Assembly: GCA_964602595.1 (NCBI GenBank)
Contig: CAZRRO010000021.1
Location: forward strand, 1 to 64,000
Direction: 5' to 3'
Source: CAIWAH01 sp964602595
GTDB taxonomy: Bacteria > Verrucomicrobiota > Verrucomicrobiia > Limisphaerales > UBA9464
Length of the DNA stretch: 64,000 bases
Position 1 is the stretch's first letter; each line of letters starts with the position of its first letter. The position numbers and the translations under genes are program-made. Shown here in pieces: positions 32,206 to 40,584 of the stretch. The notes below the pieces were generated by a model. The model had not been told where the DNA came from, did not search any database, and saw only the letters and a list, made by a program, of their open reading frames with translations.

Positions 32206-34403
32206 GAGGCGACGGGTTTCGGCGCATTCAAGTGCGCCTGCAGCTCCCGATGATTCACCTTACCGGTCCCCAGCTTGGGAATCTCCCGCACGACCATGAC
32301 CTCGCGGGGCACGCAGAGGTTCGTCATGCCCTTGCCGCGGATGACGCCGCGGATGTCGTCGAGGTTGAGCTTGGGCTGGTCGGTGACGGCGATGAGTTTT
32401 TCGCCTTTGTCCTCGTCGGGCACGGCGATGACGGCGATCTCGCACTTCAGGCCGAGCTGCGGGAAGGCGCCCGCCAGCGCGTCTTCGACGGCGGTGAGGC
32501 TGACCATTTCGCCGCTGATCTTCGCGAAGCGTTTCAGGCGGCCCAGGATGTGGACGAAGCCCTCGTCGTCCACCCGGACCATGTCGCCGGTGTCATACCA
32601 GCCGCCGAGCGCCTGGAACTTCGCGTTGGCGTCGGGATTCAGGTAGCCGCGCATCACGTTCGGGCCGCGGACGAACAGCTTGCCGCCTTCCGCGACGCCC
32701 TCGATGGGCTCCAGCTTCCACTCCATGCCGGGCAGGAAGCGGCCGACGGAGCCGGACTTGGGTTCCAACCGCGAGTTGATGGTGATGGCCGGGCTACACT
32801 CGGTCGCGCCGTAACCTTCGAGGATGCGCACGCCGAACTTCTTCGCCCAGGTCTGCACCGTGGCGTCCTGAATCTTCTCGGCGCCGGCGACGAGGAACTT
32901 CACCGAGTTGAAGTCGTAGGGATTGGCCCGGCGCGCGTAGCCGTTGAGGAACGTGTTCGTGCCGAGCATGACCGTGCAGGCCTTGTCGTAAACGGCGGCG
33001 GGCACGACGCGGTAATGCAGCGGCGACGGGTAGAGGAAGGTGTAGAAGCCGTTGGTCAGCGGCACGACGAGCCCGGCCATGAGCCCGAAGCTGTGGAACA
33101 GCGGCATGGCGCTGAAGAAGCGCTCGTGATCCGTGACGTCGAGCACGCCCATGAGCTGGCGCATGTTGGCGAGCAGGTTGCCGTGGGTGAGTTCGACGCC
33201 CTTGGGAATGCCTTCGGAGCCGGAGGTGAAGAGGATGACGGCGGTGTCTGAATGCGGATTGCGGATTGCGGATTGCGGAATGGAGGAGCCGCCGGCCCCT
33301 GTCGCAGAAATTTGAACTCGGAGTCCGGCTCCGCACGCCAAGGTATGCTTCACCAGCTTGGTTAGCTTGGTCAGGCCGGAGATTCCGGCACGGACGTCTT
33401 CGAGGAATATCAGCTCAATGCCGGCGTCGAGGAACGGTGTCAGTTCCAACTTCGCCTTCTGGACGAACAATCGCGAGGTGATGACGTGTTTGAGTCCGGC
33501 CAGTTGCGCGCATTGCAGCATCGTGGGGATGCCGGTGGAGAAATTGAGGATCGCCGGGACGTAACCCGTGGCCCAGAGGCTGAGGAGGGTGACGGGTGTG
33601 CCGTTCACATTGGGTAGCAGCACGCCAATGTGGCAGGCCGGTCCGAGCCGGCGCCGCCATTCGCCGGCCAAGACATCCACGCCGACCATGAGGCGGCGGT
33701 AGGTGAGTTCGGTGAAGGAGACGTCCTCGAAGATGACCTTCTTGGGCAGGAGCGCTGCGGTTTCAACGACGGCGTTCAGGACGTTCTGGGCGCCGAGTTC
33801 CGTCTCAGCCTCGAACTGTTGGCGGACCATCATGTCGCGCAGCCACGTCGAGCGCCGTTGCCGGGCAATGCTATTCGGTGTGCCGTCGGGTAGCGCGGGA
33901 GCGGAGAGCGCATCGCTGAAGTGCGCGGTGACGCGCGGGCGCCAGCGGGTCCAGCCGGTGTGCCGCACGAAGGGCACGCGGCGGGCGTTACGCAGGTAAC
34001 AGGTGATGACCTTCGCGCCGGTTTTGTGGATGAGGAAGCCGGTGCCGTCGAAAAGCTTCATCAGCGAACCAGTGAGCGTGATGCGACCCTCGGCGAAGAG
34101 CACCAGCCGACCGCCCGTGGCGAGAAATTCCGCCATGCGCTTGGCGGCGTAGGGCGACGACGTGTCCACCGGGAAGGTGCGGCGGTTGACCATCAGCTTC
34201 TTGTGAACCCAGCTGGTCTCGGCGGTGGTCGAGCTGGTGACGAAGCGCCAGTCGTCATCCAGCACGGCGATGAGGAACAGCCAGTCGAGCCAGGAAACGT
34301 GGTTGGGGATCAGCAGGACCGGGCCGGGCGTGTGGAGCGGTTCCACGTTGAAAGCACGGAACCGGAACCAGAGGCGCACGAACAGGAGGCAGAGCAGTTT
34401 CAT
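32202..34403 (-). CDS. aas: Bifunctional acyltransferase / acyl-ACP (acyl-CoA) synthetase, Aas-like
   Basis: 733 residues, close to E. coli Aas (719). The N-terminal PlsC-type domain has the catalytic IPNHVSWLDWL (H35, D40) and VLFAEGRIT. The C-terminal AMP-forming ligase domain has ILFTSGSEGIPKGVELTHGN, then VRILEGYGATECSPAI, GGWYDTGDMVRVDDEGFV and the C-terminal catalytic Lys region LGTGKVNHRELQAHL. In the family it re-acylates lysophospholipids with ACP-activated fatty acid. Residues about 376-384 derive from a GCGGATT tandem repeat just before the P-loop. It follows lplT and the lnt-like gene on the same strand. Start ATG 34403; longer versions are unlikely. Confidence 0.88.
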   Translation of the reverse strand: MKLLCLLFVRLWFRFRAFNVEPLHTPGPVLLIPNHVSWLDWLFLIAVLDDDWRFVTSSTTAETSWVHKKLMVNRRTFPVDTSSPYAAKRMAEFLATGGRLVLFAEGRITLTGSLMKLFDGTGFLIHKTGAKVITCYLRNARRVPFVRHTGWTRWRPRVTAHFSDALSAPALPDGTPNSIARQRRSTWLRDMMVRQQFEAETELGAQNVLNAVVETAALLPKKVIFEDVSFTELTYRRLMVGVDVLAGEWRRRLGPACHIGVLLPNVNGTPVTLLSLWATGYVPAILNFSTGIPTMLQCAQLAGLKHVITSRLFVQKAKLELTPFLDAGIELIFLEDVRAGISGLTKLTKLVKHTLACGAGLRVQISATGAGGSSIPQSAIRNPHSDTAVILFTSGSEGIPKGVELTHGNLLANMRQLMGVLDVTDHERFFSAMPLFHSFGLMAGLVVPLTNGFYTFLYPSPLHYRVVPAAVYDKACTVMLGTNTFLNGYARRANPYDFNSVKFLVAGAEKIQDATVQTWAKKFGVRILEGYGATECSPAITINSRLEPKSGSVGRFLPGMEWKLEPIEGVAEGGKLFVRGPNVMRGYLNPDANAKFQALGGWYDTGDMVRVDDEGFVHILGRLKRFAKISGEMVSLTAVEDALAGAFPQLGLKCEIAVIAVPDEDKGEKLIAVTDQPKLNLDDIRGVIRGKGMTNLCVPREVMVVREIPKLGTGKVNHRELQAHLNAPKPVAS
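33254..33279. repeat. GCGGATT tandem repeat inside the aas-like gene
   Basis: Three full 7-base units and most of a fourth (GCGGATT at 33254, 33261 and 33268, then GCGGA at 33275). Read on the minus strand in frame it encodes IPQSAIRNP-like residues between the two domains' conserved parts. Confidence 0.85.
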
Positions 34404-34486
34404 CGGGTGGCTGCAGGGAGAGTGGGTTGAAAGATCAAAGGGGTGAAGGGCGAGCTGCATGCGAGGCGTCCACCTGGACTCCGTTC

Positions 34487-34552
34487 GTAGGAGCCGACGT
34501 AAGGAGGCTCTAGCTCTGAGGAGAGAGTGAGACTCGTTACCTTGTCTCCTAC
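34487..34552. repeat. Hairpin repeat copy B (degenerate)
   Basis: Left arm 34487-34510 (GTAGGAGCCGACGT then AAGGAGGCTC), right arm 34531-34552 ending CTCCTAC. It lies in the 172-bp spacer between the lnt-like stop and the aas-like start. Arms pair imperfectly, but the match to the other copies is clear. Confidence 0.6.
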
Positions 34553-34575
34553 GGGTATCGAAAGGCGCGGCGCGT

Positions 34576-36093
34576 TCATCGGGATTCCTTTCGCCCGCGG
34601 CGGTCGCGCCACGCCAGCGCACCTAGCGAGAGCATGACTCCGCCGGTGGCCCAAGTGCAGGCCGGCGCGAGCCAGGCATCCAGCGGCACGGTGCCGCCCT
34701 TGGCCGACCAGCGTAGTTCGCCGGCAATCATCTCGCCTTGGCCGGGGAAGGGGGCGGTGGCGATTTCGCGGCCGGTGCGGTCGATGATCTGGGAGATGCC
34801 GGAACTGGCGACGCGAATGATGGGAACGCGATATTCCGCGGCGCGGATGCGGGCTATGCGGGCGTTGAGGCGGTGTTGGTATTCGCCCCACTCCGTCACA
34901 TCCATGGTAGGGATGAGCAACGCCACTGCGCCCTGGCGAATGAGTTCGTCTGTCACCTGCCGGTAGCTGGCGTCGTAGCAGATGGCGATGCCGAGCTTGC
35001 CCCACGGCGAATCCCAGACGCGCTGCGACGGTGCAGGCTCGCCGTCGGCGAAGAACTGGATCGGGCGCGACTTGGCTTGGGTGAACACAACCTCGCCGTT
35101 GGTGCTGATGACGAAGGCGGTGTTGTGGAAACGCTCCTTCGTAGCCGCCGACGTGAGGAGGCGGAGCGGCGCATGGGCTGGCGCATCCGCCTCGTCACCT
35201 TGGCGGCTACCGGGCTCGATGGGTTGCTTGCCTCCGACGACCAGCCACTTGCCGTTTCGCTGGCACCACGCCTTAACGGACGGAGGCGGTGGGCCGTCGG
35301 CGAAGGTGTATTCACTGAGCATCAGCAACTCGGCGTCGGGATGCGCCTTGGCCAGCTTGTCGAGGCCGGCTAGCACGTCGGGGACGGCTGGGAATTCGAG
35401 CTGCAGGCCGGCGACGCGGAGCATGGTTCGGGGCTCCATCTTGCCGCCGATGGCAAAAGAGAGTTCGAGGAAGCAAGCGAGCCCCAACGCTATGACTGAC
35501 AGTCCAACGCCGTGATAAGGCCAGGCTTTCCGGAACCGGTGTTCGACGACCGAAATCAAACAGGCCGCCGCAATACATCCGAGCAACCCGGCGTAGTAGT
35601 AACCAGCTAAGCCAAGTGGAGTCATCGAGCCGAATGCAAACCACGCAAACCGCAGCCACCAAACCTCGCTGCGGAAATACTCGATACCACACCACAGCAC
35701 CGGAGCGAGGATCACGGCCCACTTCGTTCCCAGTCGGAATTCGACGCGGTTCAGCAGCAGCAGGAACGCGGCGTGGAACAGCGCGAGGATCAGCCAGAGC
35801 GGAATCGCGGCGGCCTGGAAGATGGTCCAGAGAAAGCCCATCTGCGGAACGAACACACCCAGGCCAATCGCGAGTCCGACGTAGAATGCCTGTCGCGCCG
35901 TCGCCAGCCGTCGTAACGCAAACAGGCAGCCGAGATACGCCAGCGCTAGCCAGCACAAAGCCGGAACCATGAACGCGAGGTGGAATGACGCGACCGCGCC
36001 GACGGCGAGAATGGCGGATTGCCACAGCCGAAGCCTTTGGACTGGCGCTGAGGCCTCCAAGACCGGGGGGGGGGCTGTGGTGGTCGTGTTCAT
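34576..36093 (-). CDS. lnt: Apolipoprotein N-acyltransferase-like protein
   Basis: 505 residues. Residues 25-210 hold about six to seven membrane segments (for example SAILAVGAVASFHLAFMVPA). From about 223 a carbon-nitrogen hydrolase domain follows. The catalytic triad is visible: Glu261 (MLSEYTFADG), Lys341 (FTQAKSRPIQF), Cys372 (IAICYDASYRQV). Lnt moves an acyl chain from a phospholipid to the N-terminal Cys of lipoproteins, leaving lysophospholipid. The neighbours aas and lplT recycle just that product, which supports the assignment. Residues 295-318 are encoded by a hairpin repeat in a loop between Glu and Lys. Start ATG 36093. Confidence 0.88.
   Translation of the reverse strand: MNTTTTAPPPVLEASAPVQRLRLWQSAILAVGAVASFHLAFMVPALCWLALAYLGCLFALRRLATARQAFYVGLAIGLGVFVPQMGFLWTIFQAAAIPLWLILALFHAAFLLLLNRVEFRLGTKWAVILAPVLWCGIEYFRSEVWWLRFAWFAFGSMTPLGLAGYYYAGLLGCIAAACLISVVEHRFRKAWPYHGVGLSVIALGLACFLELSFAIGGKMEPRTMLRVAGLQLEFPAVPDVLAGLDKLAKAHPDAELLMLSEYTFADGPPPPSVKAWCQRNGKWLVVGGKQPIEPGSRQGDEADAPAHAPLRLLTSAATKERFHNTAFVISTNGEVVFTQAKSRPIQFFADGEPAPSQRVWDSPWGKLGIAICYDASYRQVTDELIRQGAVALLIPTMDVTEWGEYQHRLNARIARIRAAEYRVPIIRVASSGISQIIDRTGREIATAPFPGQGEMIAGELRWSAKGGTVPLDAWLAPACTWATGGVMLSLGALAWRDRRGRKESR
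35141..35210. repeat. Hairpin repeat copy C (inside the lnt-like gene)
   Basis: Left arm 35141-35165 (GTAGCCGCCGACGT, then AGGAGGCGGA) and right arm 35186-35210 (TCCGCCTCGTC, then GGCGGCTAC). It is in frame and lacks stops on the coding strand. Confidence 0.85.
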
Positions 36094-36110
36094 GGCCGAT
36101 CAGCGGTTGT

Positions 36111-36182
36111 GTAGCCGCCGACGTGAGGGGGCGGATTGGGCTTTGGCATGGACGGGGTCCGCCTCCTTACGTCGTCGGCTAC
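36111..36182. repeat. Hairpin repeat copy D (intergenic)
   Basis: Left arm 36111-36135 (GTAGCCGCCGACGT) and right arm 36158-36182 (TCCGCCTCCT, then ACGTCGTCGGCTAC), with three mismatches. It lies in the 193-bp spacer between lplT and the lnt-like gene. Confidence 0.85.
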
Positions 36183-36286
36183 GGCTGATAGTTCGGTCCT
36201 GAATGACCCAGCCGACAGTCAGGCTGCCTTCGGTGAGGAACCGGCTTGCCATAGGGACTAGCGCCATCGTTTCGTGATTGGTTGGA

Positions 36287-37573
36287 TCATTTCGATTGCT
36301 CGCCAATCAGCTTCGGAATGCGCAGCCAGAGCACCACGGCGACCACGAGGCCGGCGAGGGCGAGGAACACCTGCGAGGCGGACAGGCCGAGCTTCACGCA
36401 CGCGAAGACCAGTCCCCCGGCGAGGATCATGCCCACGTTGTCGCAGAAGTTCTGCACGGCGATGGTCTTGCCGAGCTTGTTGGGATCGGACTCGGACTGG
36501 AGCGCGGCGTTGAGCGGGATGAGGAAAAGTCCGGCCGCGATGCCGGCGCCGACCAGCAGGGCCATGACCGCCGGCAGGATGACGAGCGCGACGGACTTGG
36601 TGCCATCGGCTTGGGCGGACTCGATCACCTTGCGGCCGAGTTCCTGCAAACCGAGTGGCTCGACGGCAAATACGGCGAGCAACGTGCCGGCGAGGAGGAA
36701 GCCGTAGGGCCGGGCGTGGCGCAGGTCGCTAACCCGGTAGAATTTGCCGGCGGCGAGGCTGCCGGCCATCACGCCGACGCTGAGCCAGAGCCCGAGCAGG
36801 GCGATCTGGGTGTTGTTGGGGAGCTTGAGGACGTCGAGTCCCCAGGCCTGGAAGTTGATCTTCATCGCGGCGCCGCAGACCCAGAACAGCGCGGTGCCGA
36901 TCAGCACCTTGCCAAGGCGCGGTCCGCGGAACATGCCGCCGAAGTGGCCGAAGAACTCGCCTACGCTCTGGCGCAGGCGGACGGCGGGATCGGACGGCGT
37001 GCGGGTCATCACGAGGTTCAGCAGGAACGAGGCGCCGAAGATCGCACCTACGATCGCGTAGCAGGCGGCGACTGGCAGTCGGTCCACGATCACCGCGCCG
37101 CCGATGGCGCCGGTGAGGATGGCGAGCAGGGTGAGCAGTTCGACCATGCCGTTGGCCTTCACGAGGCGTTCCCGCGGCAGGATTTCCGGCAGAATGCCGT
37201 ATTTCGCCGGTCCGTAGAATGCGGAGCCGATGCCGACGATGAAGTAGCCGGGCGCCTGCCAGATGTAGCCGAACCCGATGCTGAGCGCGCAGATCGCGGT
37301 GCCGAGGAGCTTGAGCAGGTTGCCGCCGGCGAGCCACGAGGTCTTGGCGTAACGGTCGTTCAGGAAGCCGGCGAGCGGGGCGAGCAGGATGTAGGGGATG
37401 AAGAGGATGCTCGTGTAGATGGTGCTGCGGGTGCGGAGTTCCTCGGAGGTGATCTGTCCCGCCTTGGCCAGCAGCGTGAGCTGACCGACGATGACGGCGA
37501 GGATGGCGTTGTCGCCAAACGCGCCGAGAAACTGGCTCAGCAGCAGCAGCGGATAGTTGCGGGAAGGTTTCAT
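36287..37573 (-). CDS. lplT: Lysophospholipid transporter LplT-like (MFS)
   Basis: A 428-residue 12-helix MFS protein. It begins NYPLLLLSQFLGAFGDNAIL, the characteristic LplT/Aas-linked opening with FGDNA. It has IPYILLAPLAGFLNDRYAKT, AFYGPAKYGILPEILPRERL and NGMVELLTLLAILTGAIGG. In E. coli, LplT flips lysophosphatidylethanolamine inward for Aas to re-acylate. The gene here heads a minus-strand group with lnt-like and aas-like genes. ATG 37573 matches the family start; an upstream extension reads as non-homologous filler. It is divergent from the hydrolase at 37781 across about 200 bases. Confidence 0.88.
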   Translation of the reverse strand: MKPSRNYPLLLLSQFLGAFGDNAILAVIVGQLTLLAKAGQITSEELRTRSTIYTSILFIPYILLAPLAGFLNDRYAKTSWLAGGNLLKLLGTAICALSIGFGYIWQAPGYFIVGIGSAFYGPAKYGILPEILPRERLVKANGMVELLTLLAILTGAIGGAVIVDRLPVAACYAIVGAIFGASFLLNLVMTRTPSDPAVRLRQSVGEFFGHFGGMFRGPRLGKVLIGTALFWVCGAAMKINFQAWGLDVLKLPNNTQIALLGLWLSVGVMAGSLAAGKFYRVSDLRHARPYGFLLAGTLLAVFAVEPLGLQELGRKVIESAQADGTKSVALVILPAVMALLVGAGIAAGLFLIPLNAALQSESDPNKLGKTIAVQNFCDNVGMILAGGLVFACVKLGLSASQVFLALAGLVVAVVLWLRIPKLIGEQSK

Positions 37574-37780
37574 GCGGTTCTGACGGCGCTGGCTATCGCA
37601 CAGGTGGGGATGGCGGGCCGAATTGAAAATCCGGCCCGCCACATTGGCAAAGGCGATGACGCACGAAAATGACGAGGGATTACTGCCGGTCGCAAGCTGC
37701 GGCGGTTCGGAGGGGAGGCGAGCCTCTTCCTGTTGCTTGCGAGTTGAACCAATCCTTCGACTCGTGGTCGGTTGGGCGTC

Positions 37781-38779
37781 GTGAAAGCGAAACAACACTT
37801 CGGGAGGTTGCGCCGATGGTTGGTGGTGTTGGCCACTGGCTACGTGGCGCTGAATGCGCTCGCGTTTCGCCACGCTTGGGCGATGAGCCATTTCGCGCCG
37901 GCGGGCAGCCGCACGGAGGCTCCGGAGGAACTTTCCCGTTGGTCGAGGTTGAAGGTGTTGTTCACCGGGGTGTCGTTGCCGCGGCCCGTCAATCGGCGCA
38001 CGCCGGCGGAACTTGGGCTGAGCTTCGAGACCATCCGGGTGCCTGTTGAATCGGGTGTTGAGGTGGAGGCCTGGCGAATCCCTGCCGCGACAAATGGTCC
38101 GCTCGTGCTGGCCTTCGGCGGTTACGGCGGCAGCAAGGACGGGTTACTGCCGGTCGCGCGGGAGTTCAGTCAAATGGGAGCCGAGGTCTGGCTGGTGGAT
38201 TTTCGAGGCTGCGGCGGATCGTCTGGCGCAGTGACGAGCATCGGCTTTCACGAGGCGAATGATGTGGCGGCCGCCGTCCGGCAGGCGACCCAGGGAAGCT
38301 CGAGGCCGGTAATCCTGTTCGGCACGTCCATGGGGGCGGCAGCCGCGTTGCATGCGGTTCACCGCGGACAGGTCAGTCCAGACGGCATGATTCTAGAGTG
38401 TCCGTTCGACCGGTTGCTCTCTACGGCGGGCAATCGTTTCGAACTGATGCACCTGCCGGCGTTCCCGCTCGCCCACCTCCTCGTGTTTTGGGGAGGCGCT
38501 CAACTCGGCTTCAACGGCTTGGCCCACAATCCGGCTGATTACGCAGCCTCTGTGCGTTGTCCCACGCTTCTCTTTCAGGGAGACCGTGACCGGCGGGTTA
38601 CGTTGAGCCAGGCCGGCCAAATCGCTGCGAAGCTCGGAGCGCACGGACGCTTCGTGGTTTTCCCCGGACTCGGTCATGAGTCCTATCTTGCCGGGCAGCC
38701 AGAGCGCTGGCGGGCGGAAGTCGCTGCGCTGTGGCTCAAGGTGGCGTCCCCAACTCCGCCCAGCCCTTCAGCCCAATGA
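37781..38779 (+). CDS. Alpha/beta hydrolase with N-terminal membrane anchor
   Basis: About 332 residues from GTG 37781; TTG 37772 is an alternative. An N-terminal anchor (RRWLVVLATGYVALNALAF) is followed by a peptidase/esterase-like alpha/beta fold. Oxyanion region: LVLAFGGYGGSKDG. Nucleophile elbow: ILFGTSMGAAAAL. Asp: LFQGDRDRRVTLS. His: PGLGHESYLAG. This resembles BEM46/YfhR-type hydrolases of unknown substrate; an extracytoplasmic location is likely. Its 3' end overlaps the converging DUF5722 gene by 44 bases (38736-38779). Confidence 0.85.
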   Translation: MKAKQHFGRLRRWLVVLATGYVALNALAFRHAWAMSHFAPAGSRTEAPEELSRWSRLKVLFTGVSLPRPVNRRTPAELGLSFETIRVPVESGVEVEAWRIPAATNGPLVLAFGGYGGSKDGLLPVAREFSQMGAEVWLVDFRGCGGSSGAVTSIGFHEANDVAAAVRQATQGSSRPVILFGTSMGAAAALHAVHRGQVSPDGMILECPFDRLLSTAGNRFELMHLPAFPLAHLLVFWGGAQLGFNGLAHNPADYAASVRCPTLLFQGDRDRRVTLSQAGQIAAKLGAHGRFVVFPGLGHESYLAGQPERWRAEVAALWLKVASPTPPSPSAQ

Positions 38780-40028
38780 TTGGGAGGGCGAAACGGAAAG
38801 CCGATTCCCATTCCGGGGTGTCGGCGAGGCGGAAGACTTCGTAGCTGAGCTTGTGGCGGTCAGGATCGGCGACGGTGCCCGGCTTGTGGCTCCGGAGGCC
38901 GAGCATCAGGCCGCCTTCCTGGGCATGGTCCACGTGGCGATGGAGGATGAACGAGTCGATGCCCGGCAGGCGTTCGACCTGTTTCCACGCGTAGCAGTAG
39001 GCGGCGGCCTGGATCATTTCGCCGTCGGCGCCCTTGGGCGTGTGGAAGCCCTGCTCGCTCAGGATGACGTGGCGCGGGCGATAATCGTGAAGCAGCTCCG
39101 GTTGGGCGAGGTAGGCGTTGAGCTGGTCAAGGTTCTTGAAAGTGATCCGGGGCGTCGTGTTCCAGTCGGGCAGGGCGGACTTGTCGTTCCAGCTTCGCGG
39201 TTCGAACAGGTTTTCCGGATACGGGTGAAACGCGATGTGCCAGTCGAAGTCGCCGTCGGCCTGGGCGCTCAGGTTGAAGTAGTCGAGGAACGGTCGGGCC
39301 GGGAACGCCTGGGTCGCGGAGCCGCCGGGGTAACGGAGGTTCCAGTGGTGTTCGAGCGAGAGATAGACGCGGGCGTTGGCGGAAGCCTTGCGGACAGCGG
39401 TATGGGTCAGCCGCACCGTGCGGAGGTAATCGTCGGCGAATTCCTCCATCGTGACGTGGCCCATGTTGGCCCAGAACCAGTGGGAGTTTACTTCGTTGCC
39501 GACGATCCAGTTCCACACCCGGCCGAATTGCTGATCGGGCCGGGACCAACGATCAGCGAGAAATTCCAGGCTAGCGGAATACCAGGCGCGGCCTTCGGGC
39601 GTCACCGTGTTGAAGGCGGACAGGTGATTCGGGCAGTCCTTGCTGTAGCGCGGATGGAGCAGGAGCCGACGGAGTTCCGGATCGCCGCTCTCGTAGTTGA
39701 GCAGGATGAGCGACACGACCACGTTGTGATCCGAGAGCGGTTTGATCTGGCGGTCCATCGCTTCGAGATAACCGCGCTGGAAGCGGTAGGTGCGGCCTTC
39801 AAACTGCCATGCGGGGTTGTTCGTGTCGCCGCGGGGGTCCACGAGTTGGGCGAGGTTGAAGTTCAGTGCCGCGTGTTTCACGCCCAGCGCCAGTGCGTCG
39901 TCCACCATCTGGACTTGGAGTCCCTTCTTGGACGCCGGCGTGGGGAAGGGGGCCGCATTGGGGGCGGACAGGGCGGTAACGCCGCAACCAAGGCCAATCA
40001 GAACTAAAGCGCAGGGGAGCCGGATCAT
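38736..40028 (-). CDS. DUF5722 family secreted glycoside-hydrolase-like protein
   Basis: 430 codons with a signal peptide (LPCALVLIGLGCGVTALSAP). The body is TIM-barrel-like: residues near VGNEVNSHWFWANMG give a first conserved Glu, and RHVILSEQGFHTPKG gives a second, the classic pair of acid/base and nucleophile positions in clan GH-A-like enzymes. Other marks are DWHIAFHPYPENLFEPRSWN and DSFILHRHVDHAQEGGLMLG. This fits the DUF5722 family. No substrate is known; a role in polysaccharide breakdown is inference. ATG 40028 is chosen to give the signal peptide at the N-terminus. Confidence 0.82.
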   Translation of the reverse strand: MIRLPCALVLIGLGCGVTALSAPNAAPFPTPASKKGLQVQMVDDALALGVKHAALNFNLAQLVDPRGDTNNPAWQFEGRTYRFQRGYLEAMDRQIKPLSDHNVVVSLILLNYESGDPELRRLLLHPRYSKDCPNHLSAFNTVTPEGRAWYSASLEFLADRWSRPDQQFGRVWNWIVGNEVNSHWFWANMGHVTMEEFADDYLRTVRLTHTAVRKASANARVYLSLEHHWNLRYPGGSATQAFPARPFLDYFNLSAQADGDFDWHIAFHPYPENLFEPRSWNDKSALPDWNTTPRITFKNLDQLNAYLAQPELLHDYRPRHVILSEQGFHTPKGADGEMIQAAAYCYAWKQVERLPGIDSFILHRHVDHAQEGGLMLGLRSHKPGTVADPDRHKLSYEVFRLADTPEWESAFRFALPIIGLKGWAELGTPP

Positions 40029-40104
40029 TGGCGGGAGACTCCCCGATCGGTCGATGGTCGGCAATGGGGGCCCGCCGGGCGGGGGAGGCCGGCGGGCCCC
40101 GCCC

Positions 40105-40329
40105 TCACGGGACACCCGATGCGGAGCGACGGGACGGACGGCTCAGCAGGGCGTCCTCGAAGGCGTCGAATACGAACTCCAGGGCCAACCGCTGGACGTC
40201 CGGTTCGAGATCGTTGATGCAGGCGACAACGCGTTCGGCGCCGAGCATGACCGCCTCGGCCTTGCGCCGGCCGTGGGTGGAATTGAGCCAGAGGATGCTT
40301 CGCAGGGTCTTTTGGGGGCTTGATTGCAT
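40105..40329 (-). CDS. Small hypothetical protein (74 aa)
   Basis: From ATG 40329, 74 residues: a basic N-terminus (SPQKTLRSILWLNSTHGRRK), then AEAVMLGAERVVACINDLEP and a helix ending FVFDAFEDALL, with a Ser/Arg tail. No family identified. The amino-acid composition is that of a normal soluble protein, unlike the Arg/Pro/Gly-rich shadow frames around it, which is the main support. Upstream starts to 40437 are possible but add atypical sequence. Confidence 0.5.
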   Translation of the reverse strand: MQSSPQKTLRSILWLNSTHGRRKAEAVMLGAERVVACINDLEPDVQRLALEFVFDAFEDALLSRPSRRSASGVP

Positions 40330-40584
40330 GGGGTGTGATTGGGGCGAGTGCATCCTGCGCGACGATTTCCACTCGTTGTCCCGGCACATGGCGTTGGGTG
40401 GGGAGTGCGTCATGACCTCGCCTGGTCGGCGGCCCACTCTGGCGGGTTCGCCGGGCGGTGACCACGGCCTGCGCTGCCGCGTTGGTCACGACGTTCTACC
40501 TCTTGCCGGCGGATTCAGCAGGCGGTCTGCCAATCTCATTTGGCAGGCGCAATTAGTCGCAAGCTCAGCGCGATCCCCCTTCCG

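Noticed and set aside
36278..37672. 464-codon plus-strand frame
   Set aside because: Very Glu/Gly/Asp-rich antisense frame of the LplT-like transporter; typical mirror of hydrophobic codons.
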